64,000 bases of DNA from positions 558,001 to 622,000 of the forward strand of contig NZ_CP095732.1 of assembly GCF_020447305.1 (NCBI RefSeq), in the 5' to 3' direction. Position 1 is the stretch's first letter, and every line of letters starts with the position of its first letter. The notes beneath the pieces were generated by a model. It was not told the DNA's origin, did no database searches, and worked only from the letters and a program-made list of their open reading frames with translations. This DNA is from Abyssibius alkaniclasticus (GTDB lineage: Bacteria > Pseudomonadota > Alphaproteobacteria > Rhodobacterales > Rhodobacteraceae). Made by a program: the position numbers and the translations under genes. Of the stretch, positions 1-7,687 are shown in pieces.

Positions 1-39
1 CAGCCAGCGACTGGGCGCAAGCATCTGGTCAATTATCAT
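1..39 (-). CDS. Start of an unidentified gene running off the left edge
   Basis: Thirteen codons beginning with ATG at 39 on the minus strand, open to the window edge. The call rests on a strong ribosome binding site, AAGGGGGG, six bases upstream of the ATG (plus strand 46-53). It is divergent from murQ, so it could be a regulator or a further amino-sugar gene, but thirteen residues are too few to assign a family. Confidence 0.5.
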   Translation of the reverse strand, partial: MIIDQMLAPSRWL

Positions 40-71
40 GTGCCGCCCCCCTTGTGGATTCCGGCCGGTTC

Positions 72-219
72 AATACCAACCCGCAAAATGAATACCGATA
101 TAATACCTAGAATTTTCTTGCAGGCAATACCCTTACTTTCATAGCCTGGAATCGAGATTAATTTCGGGTTTTTCGTCATTCTCTTGCTGGATGTCAGAAA
201 GTTGTAGACAAATGGTATT
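72..219. repeat. Five AATACC hexamers upstream of murQ (possible operator array)
   Basis: AATACC occurs at 72-77, 91-96, 102-107 and 126-131 in direct orientation, and as GGTATT at 214-219. All lie in the 216-bp region between the divergent gene at 39 and murQ at 256. This stretch is visibly more AT-rich than its surroundings. Clustering of one hexamer in a divergent promoter suggests binding sites for the regulator of the cassette. The regulator itself is not identified. Confidence 0.45.
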
Positions 220-255
220 GTTTTGGCATTGTAGAAGCAGGACAAAGGAATCACC

Positions 256-1134
256 ATGACCTTGCGCAGAACCGAACAGCCGCATGACCTGGCCCAGGGG
301 CTTGATACCCTGGCGCCACCGGCAATTCTGTCGGCGCTGGTCGAAGGGCAATTGGCCGCTTTGGCCGCGTTGCGCCCGGCCCTGCCCGCGCTTCAGGCCG
401 GGGCCGAGGCGATGGCGGCGGCCATCGGCAATGGCGGGCGGCTGATTTACACCGCGGCGGGCAGTTCCGGGCTGATGGGCATGGCCGACGGGCTGGAGCT
501 GCCCGGCACATTCGGCCTGTCGCCCGCGCAGATCGTCATATCGCTCGCCGGGGGCGCGGCCAGCCTGCAGCATATGACCGGCAATACCGAAGATGATGTT
601 GCCGAGGCGCGCGCCGCGGCCAGCACCGTGCGCGCGCATGACTGTGTCATCGCCATTTCCGCCTCGGGCGCCACGCCCTACCCGCTGGCCTTTCTGAAAG
701 CCGCGCCGCAGGCAACCCGCATTGCCATTGTAAACACCCCCGCCAGCCCGATGCTGGCGCAGGCCGAAATCGGCATCTGCCTTGAAACCCCGCCGGAAGT
801 CATTTCCGGCTCGACCCGTCTGGGGGCTGCGACTGCGCAAAAGGCCGCGCTCAACGCCATGTCAAGCCTGATGGGCGTGCTGCTGGGCCATGTGCATGAC
901 GGGATGATGGTCAACCTCGTGGCCGACAATGCCAAGCTGGAAGACCGCGCCGCGCGCATTGTGGCGCGCATTTCCGGCTGCGACCTGGCAAGCGCACACC
1001 ACCATCTGACGGCGGCCAGTGGTGCGATAAAGCTGGCGGTTCTGCTGGCCAGCGGTGCGCGCGACATCGAGAATGCCGCACAAATTCTGGGGGCGGCGCG
1101 GGGCCATTTGCGCGCCGCGCTCAACAGCATGTGA
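256..1134 (+). CDS. murQ: N-acetylmuramic acid 6-phosphate etherase (MurQ family)
   Basis: A 292-residue SIS-domain protein. MurQ cleaves the D-lactyl ether of MurNAc-6-phosphate to give GlcNAc-6-phosphate in cell-wall recycling. The phosphosugar loop GSSGLMG (about residues 69-75) is followed by E81 in a DxxELPxTFG context and by E112 in a TEDD context, matching the two catalytic glutamates of the family. The EVISGSTRLGAATAQK segment (181-196) is also typical. The start is supported by AAGGAATCACC before the ATG. It is first in a cassette with a sugar ABC transporter and a hexosaminidase. No MurNAc kinase is seen in the window, so the source of the phosphorylated substrate is open. Confidence 0.88.
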   Translation: MTLRRTEQPHDLAQGLDTLAPPAILSALVEGQLAALAALRPALPALQAGAEAMAAAIGNGGRLIYTAAGSSGLMGMADGLELPGTFGLSPAQIVISLAGGAASLQHMTGNTEDDVAEARAAASTVRAHDCVIAISASGATPYPLAFLKAAPQATRIAIVNTPASPMLAQAEIGICLETPPEVISGSTRLGAATAQKAALNAMSSLMGVLLGHVHDGMMVNLVADNAKLEDRAARIVARISGCDLASAHHHLTAASGAIKLAVLLASGARDIENAAQILGAARGHLRAALNSM

Positions 1135-1150
1135 CGGGGGCAGACCCCCG
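1135..1150. other. Short hairpin between murQ and the binding-protein gene
   Basis: CGGGGG-CAGA-CCCCCG is a perfect 6-bp stem directly after the murQ stop codon. No T tract follows, so it is more likely an mRNA-processing or attenuation element than a terminator. Confidence 0.4.
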
Positions 1151-1192
1151 CGCTCGACAACCGCGCCACGGCGCAAAACTGGGAGAGAGAGA

Positions 1193-2443
1193 ATGACTTC
1201 GACAAAACTGACGGGCCTGCTGCTGGCCACCACATTTCTGGCCGTTGGCCAGACCGCAGCCGCCGAAGAGGTGACGATTTACAGCTGGCGCGAACAGGAA
1301 ATCCCGCTTTGGCAGTATATTTCCGACAATAACCTGATTGATGGCGTGACCATCAACTTCGTGCGCCTGAATTCCGATGATTATGACACCAAGCTGCGCA
1401 TCGACCTGCAATCGGGTGGTCCCGACATTTTTCAGGGCCGCGCCGGTGCCGCCTGGCTGGCCAGCTTCATCGATGCTGGCGTGATCGCACCGCTTGAGGG
1501 CGTTGACCTGTCGAATATGGCCCCCGCAGCGATGACCGCCGCAATGGGCGCCGATGGGCAGGTTTACGGCGTGCCTTTCGCCATTCAGATGGAAAGCATC
1601 ATCTATAACAAGGGTGTGTTTGAGGCCAACGGCATTGCAGTGCCAACAAATATGGCTGAACTGACCGCCGCCGCCGATGCGCTGGCCGCAGCGGGCGTTA
1701 CACCCATGTCCTTTGGCGCCCGTTCCGGCTGGTGGCTCAACCAGGTGGTTGGCGAAGTGATGACCGCTGGCATGGTGGATGATGCCACCGCCCAGGGGCT
1801 GATCGACGGCACCGTCTGCTTTACCGACCCGGCCTTTGTGGCCACGCTTCAAGCCGTGGCCGACTGGCAGGCGGCGGGCTATATGAACCCCTCGCCAATG
1901 GCCGATGATTACGGCGCCATGCGCACGGCCGTGGCCCTGGGTGAAGCGGCGATGATGATCGACGGTGTCTGGTCCTCCGGCCCGACCTCGCCGATGTATG
2001 AAATCGACCCGGGGCTCGAAATGGGTTTCATGCCGGTGCCCGGTGACAATGGCAAGGTCTATGCCTTTGGCGATGGCACCTATCTGGCCAATGCCGCCAG
2101 CGACAAGGCCGACGCTGTGGCCGCCGTTATGGCCTTCACCGCCACGCGCGAATTTGCCGAACTGTTCGTCGCCCAGGTGGGTGAGTTGCCCGCCTATGGT
2201 GCCGAATACACGGTTGAAGATGCGCGCCTGAACATGGTGGCCGGTATGATCGCCGACAATTCCGCCGCCCCCACCCCGTTCTTTGCCTATGCGCTGAATG
2301 CGGGCGAGCCTTCCTATGGGCAGTTGGTGGCCGATGGCTATCAGGCGCTGCTTTCGGGCGGTTCTTCGGCTGAAGAGGTCGCTGCCAGCATTCAGGCCGG
2401 TCTGAACAGCTGGAACTATGTTGGCGCGGCAAATTGCCAGTAA
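1193..2443 (+). CDS. Sugar ABC transporter extracellular solute-binding protein
   Basis: A 416-residue family 1 (MalE/UgpB-like) periplasmic binding protein. The N-terminus is a signal peptide with a hydrophobic core and a TAAAEE cleavage region, followed by EVTIYSWRE, typical of mature carbohydrate-binding proteins. I chose ATG 1193, preceded by GGGAGAGAGA, over the upstream in-frame start at 1055, which would overlap murQ and place a charged extension before the signal peptide. It delivers substrate to the two permeases downstream. By context the ligand is probably an amino-sugar oligosaccharide such as a GlcNAc- or MurNAc-containing disaccharide. That ligand is inferred. Confidence 0.9.
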   Translation: MTSTKLTGLLLATTFLAVGQTAAAEEVTIYSWREQEIPLWQYISDNNLIDGVTINFVRLNSDDYDTKLRIDLQSGGPDIFQGRAGAAWLASFIDAGVIAPLEGVDLSNMAPAAMTAAMGADGQVYGVPFAIQMESIIYNKGVFEANGIAVPTNMAELTAAADALAAAGVTPMSFGARSGWWLNQVVGEVMTAGMVDDATAQGLIDGTVCFTDPAFVATLQAVADWQAAGYMNPSPMADDYGAMRTAVALGEAAMMIDGVWSSGPTSPMYEIDPGLEMGFMPVPGDNGKVYAFGDGTYLANAASDKADAVAAVMAFTATREFAELFVAQVGELPAYGAEYTVEDARLNMVAGMIADNSAAPTPFFAYALNAGEPSYGQLVADGYQALLSGGSSAEEVAASIQAGLNSWNYVGAANCQ

Positions 2444-2457
2444 GCTGATATGATCCG

Positions 2458-2486
2458 GGCGCGCGGCGGGCTGCCTGCCGCGCGCC
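2458..2486. other. Strong hairpin between binding protein and permease genes
   Basis: GGCGCGCGGC (2458-2467) pairs perfectly with GCCGCGCGCC (2477-2486) around a 9-base loop, followed by TTTCATTT. A stable stem here is typical of binding-protein operons. It can protect the 5' message and lower permease expression relative to the binding protein. Confidence 0.6.
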
Positions 2487-2506
2487 TTTCATTTGGGGGA
2501 ATGCCG

Positions 2507-3415
2507 ATGACCTACAAGCAAAAAGCCCGCCTGCAGCGCCTTGCTTTGCTGTTGCCCGGCGTCACGCTTTACGGCATTTTCAACTTCATGCCACTGCTGG
2601 GCCTGCTCGGCCTGTCGCTGGTGCGCTGGCCGGGCATTGGCCCCTCGGAATATGTGGGCCTCGGCAATTTCACGCAATTGCTGGGCGAGCCCTATTACCG
2701 CGACCAGTTCCTCAACGCGCTGCTGCAAAACATCTATTTCTTTGTGGTCATCATCGGCGCGATGCTGGTGCTTGGCACCGGTCTTGCGCTGCTGCTGTCG
2801 TTCCGCACATGGGGCCGCAACACTTACCGCGCGATTTTCTTCATCCCCTATCCGCTGGCCGGGGCCGCCGTGGCCTTCCTGCTGAACATGATGGTCGAAA
2901 CCCGTGGCCCCATCAACACGCTGCTGGTCAAGGGCCTTGGCGTGATGGATGCGCCGATTGGTTTTCTGGGCGAGCCGGACCTCGCGCTTTCCACCCTCGC
3001 TGTGTTCTACACCTGGCACCGGCTCAGCTTTGCCATCATCCTCATCATGTCGGCCATCATCGCCGTGCGCGTCCATCTGCTGGAGGCCGCGATGCTTGAT
3101 GGCGCCAACCGCTGGCAAACCCTGCGCGCCGTGGTCTTCCCCGTGCTTGGCCCGGCCTTCATTCTCATCACCGTGATCGTCATGGTCGATGTGTTCAACA
3201 ATGCCGACTATACGCTGCTGCTGATGGGCCCCGAGGCCGGGCCGCTGCGCAATACCGACATCATGGGCACTTTCCTGTTCCGCACGTCATTCGGCGGCTC
3301 GGCCACATCCGTCAACATCAATTTCGGCATGGCGGCGGCCATCGGGCTGATCACCGCGCTGCTAATTCTGCCCGCAGCACTTTACCTGTCGCTCAAGAAT
3401 CTGCGCAAGGATTAG
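2507..3415 (+). CDS. Sugar ABC transporter permease (MalF type)
   Basis: A 302-residue inner-membrane permease with six predicted hydrophobic segments. The EAA cytoplasmic loop reads EAAMLDGANRWQTL and ends in VFPVLGP, the contact site for the ATPase. ATG 2507 is chosen because GGGGGA lies six bases upstream; ATG 2501 and the earlier ATG 2450 are in frame but poorly spaced or inside the hairpin. The gene ends 3 bp before the second permease, with which it should form a heterodimer. Confidence 0.9.
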   Translation: MTYKQKARLQRLALLLPGVTLYGIFNFMPLLGLLGLSLVRWPGIGPSEYVGLGNFTQLLGEPYYRDQFLNALLQNIYFFVVIIGAMLVLGTGLALLLSFRTWGRNTYRAIFFIPYPLAGAAVAFLLNMMVETRGPINTLLVKGLGVMDAPIGFLGEPDLALSTLAVFYTWHRLSFAIILIMSAIIAVRVHLLEAAMLDGANRWQTLRAVVFPVLGPAFILITVIVMVDVFNNADYTLLLMGPEAGPLRNTDIMGTFLFRTSFGGSATSVNINFGMAAAIGLITALLILPAALYLSLKNLRKD

Positions 3416-3418
3416 GTC

Positions 3419-4261
3419 ATGGACAAGCTTTTCCGCCTGTCGCGCAAAGAACAACTGGTCGTGCAGTTCATCCTCATCGCATGGGCGATCGTGGTGCTGT
3501 TCCCCATCGGCGTGGCGGTCATCAACTCGTTCAAACCGAATCTGGGCGAGGTTTATCGCGGCCCGCTGAACCTGCCCTCCCAATGGTCCTTCGGCAACTA
3601 TGTCGAGGCCTGGGTGGGTGCGAATTTCAGCCGCTACTTCCTGAATTCGGTCATCATTTCCGGCTTTACCGTGGTCATCGTCACGCTCTGCGCCTCGACC
3701 ACCGCCTTCGTGCTGGTGCGGATGCCGTTCCGTGGTTCCACCCTCATCTTCGGCTGCTTCATGCTGGGCGTGATCATCCCCATCCGCCTTGCCCTTGCGC
3801 CGCTTTTCGTGACCGTCAACACGCTTGGCCTGCTGGATACGCTCACCGGCGTCATTCTCGTGCAATCCGCCTCGATGATGCCCGTCGCCGTGTTCATCAT
3901 GACAGCCTTCCTCCGCTCGGTGCCATCGGAACTGGAGGATGCCGCCCGCATGGATGGCGCTTTGCCGTTCTCCATCTACTGGCGCGTGGTGCTGCCGCTC
4001 ATCCGACCAGCCATTGCAACCGTCGCCCTGCTCACCTTTGTGCAAAGCTGGAACGAATATTTCCTGCCGCTGATCTTTCTGCAAAGCCCCGAAAACTACC
4101 CAATCACCCTTGGCATTGCCGAGTTTCGCAGCCAGTTCGCCGTGCAATGGCACCTGATGTTTGCCGGTATCCTCATCATGCTTGTCCCCACCATCATCGC
4201 CTTCGTTCTGGCCTCGCGCCAGTTTATCGAGGGCCTCACCCAGGGCGGGGTTAAGGAGTAA
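3419..4261 (+). CDS. Sugar ABC transporter permease (MalG type)
   Basis: A 280-residue second permease, with an N-terminal transmembrane helix starting near residue 15 and the family signature ELEDAARMDGALPFSIYWRVVLP in the EAA loop (written here only as landmark residues). It partners the preceding permease and the ATPase that starts 3 bp after its stop. The ATPase ribosome site GGAG lies in the last codons of this gene, so the two are probably translationally coupled. Confidence 0.9.
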   Translation: MDKLFRLSRKEQLVVQFILIAWAIVVLFPIGVAVINSFKPNLGEVYRGPLNLPSQWSFGNYVEAWVGANFSRYFLNSVIISGFTVVIVTLCASTTAFVLVRMPFRGSTLIFGCFMLGVIIPIRLALAPLFVTVNTLGLLDTLTGVILVQSASMMPVAVFIMTAFLRSVPSELEDAARMDGALPFSIYWRVVLPLIRPAIATVALLTFVQSWNEYFLPLIFLQSPENYPITLGIAEFRSQFAVQWHLMFAGILIMLVPTIIAFVLASRQFIEGLTQGGVKE

Positions 4262-4264
4262 GCC

Positions 4265-5335
4265 ATGTCCACCATCTCCATCAAAAACCTGAACAAGGCC
4301 TATGGCAAGGTGCAGGTGCTGCACGACATCAACCTTGAAATCGGCGACAATGCTTTCGTGGTGTTCGTCGGCCCCTCGGGTTGCGGCAAATCCACCCTGC
4401 TGCGCACCATTGCCGGGCTGGAGGAACGCACATCCGGCGCCATCCATCTTGATGGGCGCGACATTTCCGATGATGCTCCGGTGGACCGCGATGTCGCAAT
4501 GGTCTTCCAGTCCTACGCGCTTTATCCGCAAATGACCGTGCGCGAAAATATCGGCTTCGCGCTGCGCATGGCCAAGGTTGATAAGGCCGAGATTGACCGC
4601 AAGGTGCTTGAAGCCGCCAAGCTGCTGAAGCTCGACAAGCTGCTCGACCGCAAGCCCAAAGACCTGTCCGGCGGCCAGCGCCAGCGCGTTGCCATTGGCC
4701 GCGCCATCCTGCGCAGCCCCAAGGTGTTTTTGTTCGACGAACCGCTCTCCAACCTCGATGCCGAATTGCGTGTCGACATGCGCCTGCAAATCGCCGCGCT
4801 GCGGCGCGAGCTTTCGGCAACCTTCGTTTACGTCACCCACGATCAGGTGGAGGCGATGACATTGGCCGACACAATCGTCGTGCTGCGTGATGGCCATATC
4901 GAGCAGGTCGGCGCGCCGATGGAGCTTTACCATCGCCCCGCCAACCGCTTTGTGGCCGGCTTCATCGGCTCGCCGCGGATGAATTTTTTGCCCGCCACCG
5001 CACAGGGCAAACGGGCCGTTCTGGCCGATGGCGGCGCGCTGCCGCTGGCGCATGAAGCCCCCGAAGGCGCAAAACTCGCCCTCGGCCTGCGCCCCGAACA
5101 TCTGCGCCCGGCGGATGATGGCGCGATTGCCGTGACCATTTCCGAGATTGAAAACCTCGGCCCCGTTTCCTATGCCCATTGCGCGCTGGCCGATGGCACG
5201 CTGCTGACCGCGCAACTGCCGCCCGACCACGCACTGAGGCTTGGCCAGGCCGTGAAACTGGCCGCCGAACCGGCCCATCTGCATGTGTTCGATGCCAGCG
5301 GCGCACGCATTGGCGGCGGGGCGGCGCATGGCTGA
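4265..5335 (+). CDS. Sugar ABC transporter ATP-binding protein (MalK/UgpC type)
   Basis: A 356-residue ATPase. Walker A is GPSGCGKST at 36-44, the Q-loop is VFQSYALYP, the ABC signature is LSGGQ at 134-138, and Walker B is VFLFDEP at 154-160 followed by the D-loop SNLDAE. The C-terminal third is a TOBE/OB regulatory domain, as in MalK and UgpC. It energises import by the two permeases. ATPases of this subfamily can serve several sugar systems, so its presence does not fix the substrate. Confidence 0.93.
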   Translation: MSTISIKNLNKAYGKVQVLHDINLEIGDNAFVVFVGPSGCGKSTLLRTIAGLEERTSGAIHLDGRDISDDAPVDRDVAMVFQSYALYPQMTVRENIGFALRMAKVDKAEIDRKVLEAAKLLKLDKLLDRKPKDLSGGQRQRVAIGRAILRSPKVFLFDEPLSNLDAELRVDMRLQIAALRRELSATFVYVTHDQVEAMTLADTIVVLRDGHIEQVGAPMELYHRPANRFVAGFIGSPRMNFLPATAQGKRAVLADGGALPLAHEAPEGAKLALGLRPEHLRPADDGAIAVTISEIENLGPVSYAHCALADGTLLTAQLPPDHALRLGQAVKLAAEPAHLHVFDASGARIGGGAAHG

Positions 5336-5795
5336 TTTGCTTGTGCGCCTGCTTGATCTGCCCGCGCGCCCCGCGCTGGATGCGGGCATCATCATCCGCC
5401 GCCCGCTGGCCGCCGAATCCGGGCTGATTGCCGATTGGGTCACCACAAATTTCCACCGTGGCTGGGCCGATGAAATTGCCCCCGCCTTTGCCCGCCAGCC
5501 CATCAGCCTGTTCACCGCCCAGCGCGAAAATACCCTGCTTGGCTTTGCCGCCTATAACGTCACCGCGCCCGGCTTTTTCGGCCCAACAGGCGTGGCGACC
5601 ACTGCGCGGCGCCAAGGCATTGGCGCGGCACTCGTCTGGGCGGCGATGGATGCGCTGCGCCATCTTGGCCATGTCTATGCCTTCATAGGCGATTCCGCTG
5701 ATGATGCCTTTTACGCCCGCACCTGCGGGGCCACGCCACTTCCGGGCACCGGCACCAGCCTCTATGCCCATATGCTACAGGCCAAAAATGACTGA
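5328..5795 (+). CDS. GNAT-family N-acetyltransferase
   Basis: A 155-residue protein with the GNAT acetyl-CoA motif A, VATTARRQGIGAALVW (Q/R-x-x-G-x-G/A), in its second half. The start at 5328 overlaps the ATPase stop, which fits the tight operon; an in-frame ATG at 5283 lies deeper in the ATPase gene. The substrate is unknown. Inside an amino-sugar import operon, acetylation of a glucosamine-type sugar is a reasonable guess but nothing in the sequence proves it. Confidence 0.75.
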   Translation: MADLLVRLLDLPARPALDAGIIIRRPLAAESGLIADWVTTNFHRGWADEIAPAFARQPISLFTAQRENTLLGFAAYNVTAPGFFGPTGVATTARRQGIGAALVWAAMDALRHLGHVYAFIGDSADDAFYARTCGATPLPGTGTSLYAHMLQAKND

Positions 5796-7632
5796 ACCGC
5801 ATGTCACCGCCCATTGGGCCGAGGGGCCGGATAATGGCCGCTTCACCATCACCCTGCATGGGGCCGAGGCGCTGCCTGCGGGCTATCGCCTTGCCTATAC
5901 CAGCCAGTTGCGCACGCTTTCGGGCGCGATTTCCGGCGCCGAATTGCAGCAGGTCGATGGCAGTTTCCACCTTGTCGCGCCGCTTGCCGAAGGGCCGCTC
6001 AGCTTTACGCTCACCAACCTGTCTTTCACCCCGAAACACAGCAATGATGGCGTGATGAGCGCCTTTCTGGTGCTGCCCGATGGCACGACCCAGGACATTC
6101 CCACAGCCCCGCTGTCCTGCGATAACCCGCCGGTGGATGACACGCCGCCACCGCCCGCGCCACCCGCGCCGGGCCTTGGCCTCTCCCCCATGCCCGCCGA
6201 AATTGCGCTGACAGGCTCGGCCGCCGCACCCGCCGGCTTTTCCCTGCCACCCGATGCCAGCGCCGCGTTGCGGGCCGCGTTCGCGACCGCCGCCACGCTT
6301 TTTGCCACGCTCTTTCCCGACCAGCCGCAGCTTTTTGAAGCCGGACCTGTGCAGCTTTGCCATGTTCCCGAAGACATGGGCGAAGGCTACAGGCTCGCTT
6401 TTCAAGCCGACGCCGTTACTATTCATGCAAGCGGCCCCGGCCTGCTCTACGCCCTCATCACGCTGGCTCAGGCCACGCATCATGCGCGCCAGAACCCCGC
6501 GCTTTTCACCTATCCGGCGGCGGGCTCCACCATTGCCGACAGCCCGCGCTTTCAGTGGCGCGGCGCGCATCTGGATGTGGCCCGCCGCTTTTACCCGATG
6601 GATGATCTGCGGCGTTTTCTGGCGATCATGGCCTGGCACAAGCTCAACCGCTTCCATTGGCACCTGACCGATGACGAGGCCTGGCGCATCGAAATCCGCG
6701 CCTTTCCCGCCCTCACCGAAATCGGTGCCACGCGCGGTTGGGGGCAGGCGATGCCGCCGCTTCTGGGCGACGGTGCAGCCGGCCAGTCGGGCCATTACAG
6801 CCAGGCCGATGCCGCGGCTTTGGTGGCCGAGGCCGCCGCGCTGGGCATCGAGGTCATCCCGGAAATCGACATCCCCGCCCATAGCACCGCCGCCCTGCGC
6901 GCCCTGCCGCATCTGATTGACCCTGATGAGACACCAGACAGCTATATCTCTGTCCACGGTTTCAAGAACAACGCGCTCAACCCCGGCCTGCCCGCGACAC
7001 TCGACTTTGTGAATACGGTCCTCGACGAGCTTTTGCCGATCTTTCCCGCCAGGGTATTCCACCTTGGCGGCGACGAGGTGGCGCGCGGCGCCTGGGATAG
7101 CTCGCCCGCCGCGCGGCGGCTGAACCTGCCGGGTAACAGTGCCATCCAATCGGCATTCATGCGCCGTTGTCAGGCCCGGCTGGCGGCCGAGGGGCGCATC
7201 ATGGGCGGCTGGGATGAATGCGCCGAGGGCGATGGCGTGGCGGCGGAAGATGCGCTGATTTTCGCATGGCAAAGCGCCGATTTGGCCAAAATGCTGTCAA
7301 ATGTCGGTTACAATGTAACTTTTGCACCCGCCACAGCCTATTACCTCGACATTGCCCAAAGCCACGGCTGGCATGAGCCCGGCGCAAGCTGGGCGGGGAT
7401 GACACCGGTGCAGGCCACCTATGAAACCGAGCCTTCGGACTGGGTGGGACAGGCGGAAAAGCTGGCCGGCGTGCAGGCCTGTATCTGGTCGGAAACCCTT
7501 GTCAGCAAGGCTATTTTCAACCATCAGGTTTTTCCCCGGCTTTGCGCGGTGGCCGAAACCGGGTGGAGCCAGCCCGGCGCCAGGCATTGGCCAAGGTTTG
7601 CGGCCCTTTCAGCGCATTTTCCAAGGCTTTAG
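5788..7632 (+). CDS. Beta-N-acetylhexosaminidase, glycoside hydrolase family 20
   Basis: A 614-residue enzyme removing terminal beta-linked GlcNAc or GalNAc. The N-terminal part (to about 280) resembles the GH20b domain. The TIM barrel contains RFHWHLTDDEAWR, and the catalytic pair D429-E430 lies in HLGGDEV, as required for substrate-assisted catalysis. No signal peptide follows the chosen ATG (5788), which overlaps the end of the acetyltransferase gene, so the enzyme is probably cytoplasmic and acts on disaccharides imported by the transporter. It ends the cassette. Confidence 0.9.
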   Translation: MTEPHVTAHWAEGPDNGRFTITLHGAEALPAGYRLAYTSQLRTLSGAISGAELQQVDGSFHLVAPLAEGPLSFTLTNLSFTPKHSNDGVMSAFLVLPDGTTQDIPTAPLSCDNPPVDDTPPPPAPPAPGLGLSPMPAEIALTGSAAAPAGFSLPPDASAALRAAFATAATLFATLFPDQPQLFEAGPVQLCHVPEDMGEGYRLAFQADAVTIHASGPGLLYALITLAQATHHARQNPALFTYPAAGSTIADSPRFQWRGAHLDVARRFYPMDDLRRFLAIMAWHKLNRFHWHLTDDEAWRIEIRAFPALTEIGATRGWGQAMPPLLGDGAAGQSGHYSQADAAALVAEAAALGIEVIPEIDIPAHSTAALRALPHLIDPDETPDSYISVHGFKNNALNPGLPATLDFVNTVLDELLPIFPARVFHLGGDEVARGAWDSSPAARRLNLPGNSAIQSAFMRRCQARLAAEGRIMGGWDECAEGDGVAAEDALIFAWQSADLAKMLSNVGYNVTFAPATAYYLDIAQSHGWHEPGASWAGMTPVQATYETEPSDWVGQAEKLAGVQACIWSETLVSKAIFNHQVFPRLCAVAETGWSQPGARHWPRFAALSAHFPRL

Positions 7633-7645
7633 GCATCTGGCAACG

Positions 7646-7685
7646 GCAGGAGCCTCCGGCGGGGATATTTTTGAGCAAAAGATGA
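7646..7685. terminator. Intergenic element, probable terminator between convergent genes
   Basis: In the 55-bp gap between the hexosaminidase and pdxA stops, GGAGCCTCCGGCGGGGATA leads into a run of five T. CCTC/GGGG can pair around a short loop. The string is of a kind I recall as repeated between genes in Rhodobacterales genomes; that is memory, not a search result. Confidence 0.5.
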
Positions 7686-7687
7686 GG

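Noticed and set aside
1055-1192. N-terminal extension of the sugar-binding protein
   Set aside because: It would overlap murQ and put charged residues before the signal peptide; ATG 1193 has a good ribosome site.
3362-5515. A 717-codon open frame on the minus strand
   Set aside because: It lies opposite the second permease and ATPase genes, which have clear motifs. Its histidine- and glycine-rich translation is typical of the antisense frame of GC-rich coding DNA.
5683-7272. A 529-codon minus-strand open frame
   Set aside because: It is opposite the GH20 hexosaminidase, which has the catalytic DE pair; no ribosome site or recognisable domain.
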